Assembly: GCA_951812665.1 (NCBI GenBank)
Contig: CATOST010000018.1
Coordinates: 124,001-188,000 of the forward strand
DNA from: an uncultured Acidobacteriota bacterium
Lineage (GTDB): Bacteria; Acidobacteriota; UBA6911; RPQK01; JAJDTT01
DNA: 64,000 nucleotides
Direction of reading: 5' to 3'
Shown: positions 61,106 through 64,000 of the stretch, piece by piece
Position numbering within the stretch: the first letter of the stretch is position 1
Layout: every line of letters starts with the position of its first letter
Program-made: the position numbers and the translations under genes
The notes under the pieces: model-generated
What the model was told of the DNA's origin: nothing
What the model saw: the letters and a program-made list of their open reading frames with translations, nothing else
Databases searched by the model: none

Positions 61106-63421
61106 ATGCGGGCTAGCGTGAACAATCCGACGCATTTTATCTTGAGCTGGACGGGTGCCTCTCTGCTCTTGCTTCTGGTGTTCCTGCAGGGAGGCCCATC
61201 ACTGCTGGAAGCCGCCCCCGGCAGGCCGAGCATGAAGGCCTTTCGGGTGTCGGAGCCGCCGCTGCTGGACGGCGTGGTGGATTCTTCCTGGATGTCCATG
61301 GCGCCGGCCACCGGTTTCATCCAACAGCTCCCCGAAACGGGAGCCCCGGCGACCGAACGGGTGGAGGTACGGATCGGATTCGACCGCGACACCCTTTTCG
61401 TCGGCGTCATCTGCTTCGATTCCCGGCCGGAGGCCATCGTCTCCACTCAGGCCCGGCGCGACGGTGTCCTGGACGAGACCGATTCATTCGAGGTTCTCCT
61501 GGATACGTACGACGATGACCAGAGCGGATACATCTTTGCCACGACTCCCGGCGGCATCGAGTTCGACGCCCAGATCATCCACGGCGGCCGGAGCCGCGCC
61601 GGAGGTGGACCTGGCCGAGCGGGGTCCGTAGGCGGCAGCGGCTTCGGAGGGGCCCAAAGGGGCGGGGCGTCCGCTTACAACCTGAATTGGGATGCGGTCT
61701 GGACGGTCCAGGCCAGGATCACACAGCGAGGCTGGGAAGCCGAGTTCGCGATTCCCCTCCGGAGCCTGCGTTACGAACCCGGGACCGATCGCACCTGGGG
61801 AATCAACTTCAAACGCAACCTCCGGCGAAAAAACGAACAGTCCTACTGGGCCCCGGTCACCCGCGGGTTCGAGATCCACCGCGTCTCCCTGGCCGGAGAG
61901 CTGACCGGCCTGGACCTGGAGTTTCGGCCGAGCCGCCAGGTCATTCCCTACGTCAAGGGCGGATTCCTCCACGATTACCGGGGATCCGCTCCATTGAAGG
62001 ACGGGATTCTGGACGCCGGCGTGGACATGAAGACCACGCTCACGCCGACTTTGACCTTGGACGCAACCCTGAACACCGACTTCTCCCAGGTGGAGGTGGA
62101 CGAAGAGCAGGTCAATCTGACCCGTTTCGATCTCTTCTTTCCCGAGAAGAGACCCTTCTTCCTGGAAAACGCCGGTTACTTCCAGGTCGGCAGTCCCCGT
62201 CAGGCGGAACTCTTCTTCAGCCGCCGCATCGGCATCGACGACAGCGGAGTCGAGGTGCCCATTCTGGGCGGCGCCCGCCTCACCGGGAAGCTGAATCGTT
62301 TCAACCTGGGTGTCCTCAACATGCAGACCAATGAAGTGGAGGACGTGACTCCGGCGCACAACTTCACCGTTCTGCGCGTGGCCCGGGAGGTGGGTTCCCG
62401 CAGCGGGTTCGGGGCTATCTTCATCAACAAGGTGGCCACCGGGTCCACGGCGGGGCCGAACGAGTTCAACCGGACCTACGGCGTGGACGCCAACATCGGA
62501 CTGGGGGAACGCTGGACCTTCTTCAACTACGCCGCCCGCACCGAGACGCCGGGTCTTGACGGGCGCGATCACGCCGCCAGCTCGTCGGTGAGCTACAACA
62601 CCGATTTCTTCAACTGGGACGTGGGTTATCTGGAGGTGGGAGAGGATTTCAATCCGGAGGTGGGATTCGTGCCCAGGTCAGGCTACCGGAGGCCCTCCTA
62701 CGGAATCTTCTTCAATCCCCGTCCCAAGAATCATCCTTTCTTCCGCCGCTTCTGGCCGCATCATTCCTGGCGCGGACATTATCGCTTCGATGGAACTCCC
62801 GAGTCGGGTTGGCGCCATAACGACATGCGAGTCTTCTTCCAGGACGGCGGGTCGGTGGGATTTGCATTCAACCAGAACTTCGAACAGCTCTTCGAACCCT
62901 TCGAGATCTTCGAAGACATCGTGCTGCCGAAGGGAATCTACCGTTTCAACAACTTTCTGCTGACCGTCGAATCGGACGAGAGCGCCGATCTGTTCGGCGT
63001 CGCAAACTACTCCTGGGGGGAATTTTACTCGGGTCACATCAAGACCTTGAGCTTGCGGGCGGGATTCCGTGTCGGAGCCGAGTTTCTGCTGGCCGCCCGC
63101 TACGTGCACAATACCGTGGACCTCCCCGAGGGGCCTTTCGCAACCGATCTGGCCATGGTTCAGTTGAACTATTCCTTTACTCCCAAGAGCTACATCCAGT
63201 CACTGATCCAGTACAACAGCACAGAGCGGGAGATCGGGGCCAACATCCGGTTCGCCCTCCTCCGCACCGGCAGCACCGGGTTCTTCATCGTCTACAACAG
63301 CCACTTCGATCCCACGGGAATCGACCCTCACGAAGGACCGATGGTGCCCGGTGCCTATCGGACCCACCGAACCCTGGACCGGACGATCCTGGCCAAGTTC
63401 ACCTATCTGCTGGATTTCTGA
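61106..63421 (+). CDS. DUF5916 outer-membrane-type protein with N-terminal carbohydrate-binding-like domain
   Basis: The 771-residue protein has a signal peptide ending near EAAPG (residue 36-40). Next is a CBM9/DOMON-like sandwich (residues 45-240: PLLDGVVDSSWMSMAPA, VRIGFDRDTLFVGVICFDS), interrupted by a Gly/Arg-rich loop (about 165-195). A DUF5916 region with many amphipathic strands follows (FFPEKRPFFLENAGYFQVG is the family hallmark) to a terminal ...KFTYLLDF, as in outer-membrane barrels. Such proteins are common in Bacteroidota and Acidobacteriota; role unknown. It follows the rhodanese gene by 53 bases. Confidence 0.88.
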   Translation: MRASVNNPTHFILSWTGASLLLLLVFLQGGPSLLEAAPGRPSMKAFRVSEPPLLDGVVDSSWMSMAPATGFIQQLPETGAPATERVEVRIGFDRDTLFVGVICFDSRPEAIVSTQARRDGVLDETDSFEVLLDTYDDDQSGYIFATTPGGIEFDAQIIHGGRSRAGGGPGRAGSVGGSGFGGAQRGGASAYNLNWDAVWTVQARITQRGWEAEFAIPLRSLRYEPGTDRTWGINFKRNLRRKNEQSYWAPVTRGFEIHRVSLAGELTGLDLEFRPSRQVIPYVKGGFLHDYRGSAPLKDGILDAGVDMKTTLTPTLTLDATLNTDFSQVEVDEEQVNLTRFDLFFPEKRPFFLENAGYFQVGSPRQAELFFSRRIGIDDSGVEVPILGGARLTGKLNRFNLGVLNMQTNEVEDVTPAHNFTVLRVAREVGSRSGFGAIFINKVATGSTAGPNEFNRTYGVDANIGLGERWTFFNYAARTETPGLDGRDHAASSSVSYNTDFFNWDVGYLEVGEDFNPEVGFVPRSGYRRPSYGIFFNPRPKNHPFFRRFWPHHSWRGHYRFDGTPESGWRHNDMRVFFQDGGSVGFAFNQNFEQLFEPFEIFEDIVLPKGIYRFNNFLLTVESDESADLFGVANYSWGEFYSGHIKTLSLRAGFRVGAEFLLAARYVHNTVDLPEGPFATDLAMVQLNYSFTPKSYIQSLIQYNSTEREIGANIRFALLRTGSTGFFIVYNSHFDPTGIDPHEGPMVPGAYRTHRTLDRTILAKFTYLLDF

Positions 63422-63489
63422 CCCTTTCTGAATCATGCTATGAGCGCTCCGGAAACCGCTGGAAACAGGCAAAAACCAACGCCGGAATC

Positions 63490-63951
63490 ATGACCTACCT
63501 GACGCGTTTGACCGCGGCCATCAAAAGGGAATTGGAGCAGGGTCGACTGGGAACCCCCGTCTACGTGCGGTTGGTGATCGTGGCGTCATCAGACCATGGA
63601 CACCTTGTCCCCGTCTCCGTCGCGGGCATGCAGATGGTCCAGGAGCTGCTTGGACCGCCGATTGGCGAGATCTTCGTTGCCGGTAGCGTCGAATCCGGCA
63701 ACCTGTCTCTGCAACTGCATCTGGAGGGCGGGCGCACCGGACAGGTCGTAGTGACCCTCAAGCGGGAGGGCTCGCCGGGAGCCGATCTGCTCCTGGTGGG
63801 GAACCATGGCACGCTACGTCACGATCTGGCGGAAGCCGGTCTCGCCGATGAGACCGGGGAACGGCTCTGGAGCGCGGGTTCGGTACGAGCGGAGTTGGTC
63901 GAAGCTGTGGAAGAGTCGTTGCGGAAGAGATCGCCGGTGCGGCTCGGGTAA
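63490..63951 (+). CDS. Hypothetical protein upstream of a probable oxidoreductase gene
   Basis: The 153-residue product has alternating strands and helices (YVRLVIVASSDHGHLVPVSV, GEIFVAGSVESGNLSLQLHL, GQVVVTLKREG, DLLLVGNHGTLRHDLAEAG; region names only). It resembles the substrate-domain half of Gfo/Idh proteins without a Rossmann fold. No signal peptide or motif is seen. The next gene, a probable Gfo/Idh/MocA oxidoreductase, starts 11 bases after its stop, so the two may work together. Confidence 0.55.
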   Translation: MTYLTRLTAAIKRELEQGRLGTPVYVRLVIVASSDHGHLVPVSVAGMQMVQELLGPPIGEIFVAGSVESGNLSLQLHLEGGRTGQVVVTLKREGSPGADLLLVGNHGTLRHDLAEAGLADETGERLWSAGSVRAELVEAVEESLRKRSPVRLG

Positions 63952-63962
63952 CGGAGCGATCG

Positions 63963-64000
63963 ATGGGTAAAACCTACGGGGTCCTACTGGTGGCCGGAGA
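63963..64000 (+). CDS. Start of a probable Gfo/Idh/MocA oxidoreductase, cut by window edge
   Basis: Only MGKTYGVLLVAG is visible before the window ends. The G-V-L-L-V-A-G strand-turn fits the NAD(P)-binding N-terminus of Gfo/Idh/MocA dehydrogenases. The ATG is preceded by GGAGCGATCG at normal spacing. The call is tentative because 12 residues are available. Confidence 0.4.
   Translation, partial: MGKTYGVLLVAG

Overview
The window looks like a 64 kb piece of a high-GC, Gram-negative, free-living bacterial chromosome. It is most probably from the phylum Acidobacteriota or a near relative. The family mix supports this: a TPR/FG-GAP secreted protein, BNR-propeller, DUF5916 and DUF1080 proteins, many TPR lipoprotein-like genes, and a bactofilin. 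No 16S gene is present, so the placement is inference. Gene density is high, with many 4-base stop/start overlaps. Window ends cut a gene at each side: an FG-GAP protein at base 1 and a probable Gfo/Idh-type oxidoreductase at base 64000.

Layout. 1-14.5 kb holds mostly minus-strand envelope and secreted proteins (TPR/FG-GAP protein, bactofilin with a methyltransferase, BNR propeller, beta-barrel/Ig-like protein, TPR proteins, an HExxH protein), plus RNase III, ThiL and a CPBP membrane protease. 15-25.9 kb is housekeeping: TlyA, a polyprenyl synthase, XseA/XseB, AccD-FolC, a three-gene biotin-dependent acyl-CoA carboxylase operon, and a small transaldolase. 26-28 kb holds a repeat element and a decayed HigBA-like toxin-antitoxin locus. 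28-32.5 kb holds LigA, a zinc-ribbon protein, a PP2C phosphatase, an amidohydrolase and a YpsA-like protein. 32.6-33.7 kb is a 1.1 kb stretch without a convincing gene; it carries two adjacent DnaA-box-like sites. 33.7-39.6 kb is a lysine/diaminopimelate operon (lysC-dapB-dapA-dapD-aminotransferase) followed by a SAM-hydrolase-like gene. 39.5-41.7 kb carries IscS/IscU and a small heat-shock protein.

41.9-46.5 kb, directly downstream of a tRNA-Phe gene, is an accessory island. It packs together a VapBC-like pair whose toxin lacks its first catalytic Asp, a DUF433/DUF5615 pair, MazEF, a Fic protein, and three broken pieces: a duplicated gene 3' end, an AlbA_2-type regulator tail and a HigA antitoxin tail with an internal stop. 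46.5-52.5 kb holds secreted sugar-related proteins and an AbiEi/AbiEii pair with a palindromic operator. 52.8-64 kb holds small envelope proteins, a STAS protein, threonine synthase, a class-V PLP enzyme beside an internally duplicated protein, superoxide dismutase, and a tight operon of three proteins that all begin with a hydrophobic segment (CinA-like, FNR-like reductase, rhodanese). A DUF5916 outer-membrane-type protein closes this part.

The strongest unusual signals are the toxin-antitoxin graveyard with mosaic junctions, a dispersed two-hairpin repeat seen at about six places, an exported CinA-like protein in a membrane redox/sulfur operon, an IscU lacking its third cysteine ligand, a 57-residue extremely acidic microprotein, and the internally duplicated protein next to the class-V PLP enzyme. 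No CRISPR array, transposase or integrase gene was seen.
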